Positions 6,038-6,250 of a stretch of DNA of 6,250 nucleotides are shown in pieces; the first letter of the stretch is position 1; each line of letters begins with the position of its first letter. The stretch lies in contig CALHST010000024.1 in NCBI GenBank assembly GCA_938038825.1, positions 1-6,250 of the forward strand. Reading direction: 5' to 3'. A program made the translations under genes and the position numbers. The notes beneath the pieces were generated by a model. The model did not search any database. It was not told the DNA's origin and saw nothing but the letters and a program-made list of their open reading frames with translations. The stretch is from an uncultured Paracoccaceae bacterium (lineage in GTDB: Bacteria > Pseudomonadota > Alphaproteobacteria > Rhodobacterales > Rhodobacteraceae).

Positions 6038-6250
6038 TTAGTTTTGCGACGCTGCCGCCTGCGTATCCAGCCACGCGAGCATGTTTGAGATCAGCCCATC
6101 CAATCTTAACCGCAGGCCATCCACCCATGCCACATAATTGCTGAGCGCGGAGTCCGCCCACGGGAGAAGATCGGCGAGTTGCGGCGCAAAGATATAGATC
6201 AGTAAAGCGATTAAGATCAGCAGAACAGCCAGCAAGAAACCACGCCGAAA
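6038..6250 (-). CDS. C-terminal part of a single-helix membrane protein, possibly of a zinc-ribbon protein (5' end cut by window edge)
   Basis: The frame is open to the right edge and ends with TAA at 6040-6038, giving 71 visible codons. It reads FRRGF followed by a hydrophobic helix LLAVLLILIALLIYIFAP, then PWADSALSNYVAWVDGLRLRLDGL and a short polar tail. A TTG at 6235 could be a start, but it lies inside the helix context and leaves no ribosome binding site, so the true start is probably outside the window. Basic residues before the helix suggest an N-terminal cytoplasmic side and a short periplasmic C-terminus. From memory, this pattern resembles the C-terminal end of rhodobacteral proteins that begin with an MJ0042-type zinc ribbon and often sit near ftsE/ftsX; the zinc ribbon itself is not visible here, so that identity is a guess. 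Confidence 0.6.
   Translation of the reverse strand, partial: FRRGFLLAVLLILIALLIYIFAPQLADLLPWADSALSNYVAWVDGLRLRLDGLISNMLAWLDTQAAASQN

Overview
The window looks like a chromosomal segment from a marine alphaproteobacterium of the Rhodobacteraceae (roseobacter group). The reasons are moderately high GC, the neighbouring pair lysA plus a TIGR02302/DUF4175 membrane protein, which I recall as typical of that family, and the sequence style of the small proteins. This placement is from recognition, not from a search. I see no mobile element, CRISPR array, tRNA or rRNA.

Left part, minus strand: the first 175 codons of galT (galactose-1-phosphate uridylyltransferase) run off the left edge. The open frame is easily missed because it has no stop inside the window. 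After a 182-bp gap that carries two palindromes comes a 246-residue TauE/SafE-type permease, also on the minus strand.

Centre, plus strand: lysA (diaminopimelate decarboxylase, last step of lysine synthesis) starts divergently from the permease. After 35 bp it is followed by an 879-residue TIGR02302 protein with three N-terminal membrane helices, a large probably periplasmic part with coiled-coil-like helices, and a Gln/Gly-rich repeat. The two are probably one operon. The 182-bp divergent spacer holds three dyads that all use the core TTGC/GCAA; one of them covers the permease ribosome binding site.

Right part, minus strand: a 132-residue ParB-like (DGxHR-motif) protein ends 17 bp from the end of the TIGR02302 gene (convergent). 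Upstream of it is the C-terminal part of a protein with one membrane helix whose start lies beyond the right edge. A hairpin followed by a short T-run lies between these two genes.

Nothing here is clearly a new system. The points most worth a look are the set of dyads between the permease and lysA, the unknown role of the large TIGR02302 protein beside lysA, and the stand-alone ParB-like protein.
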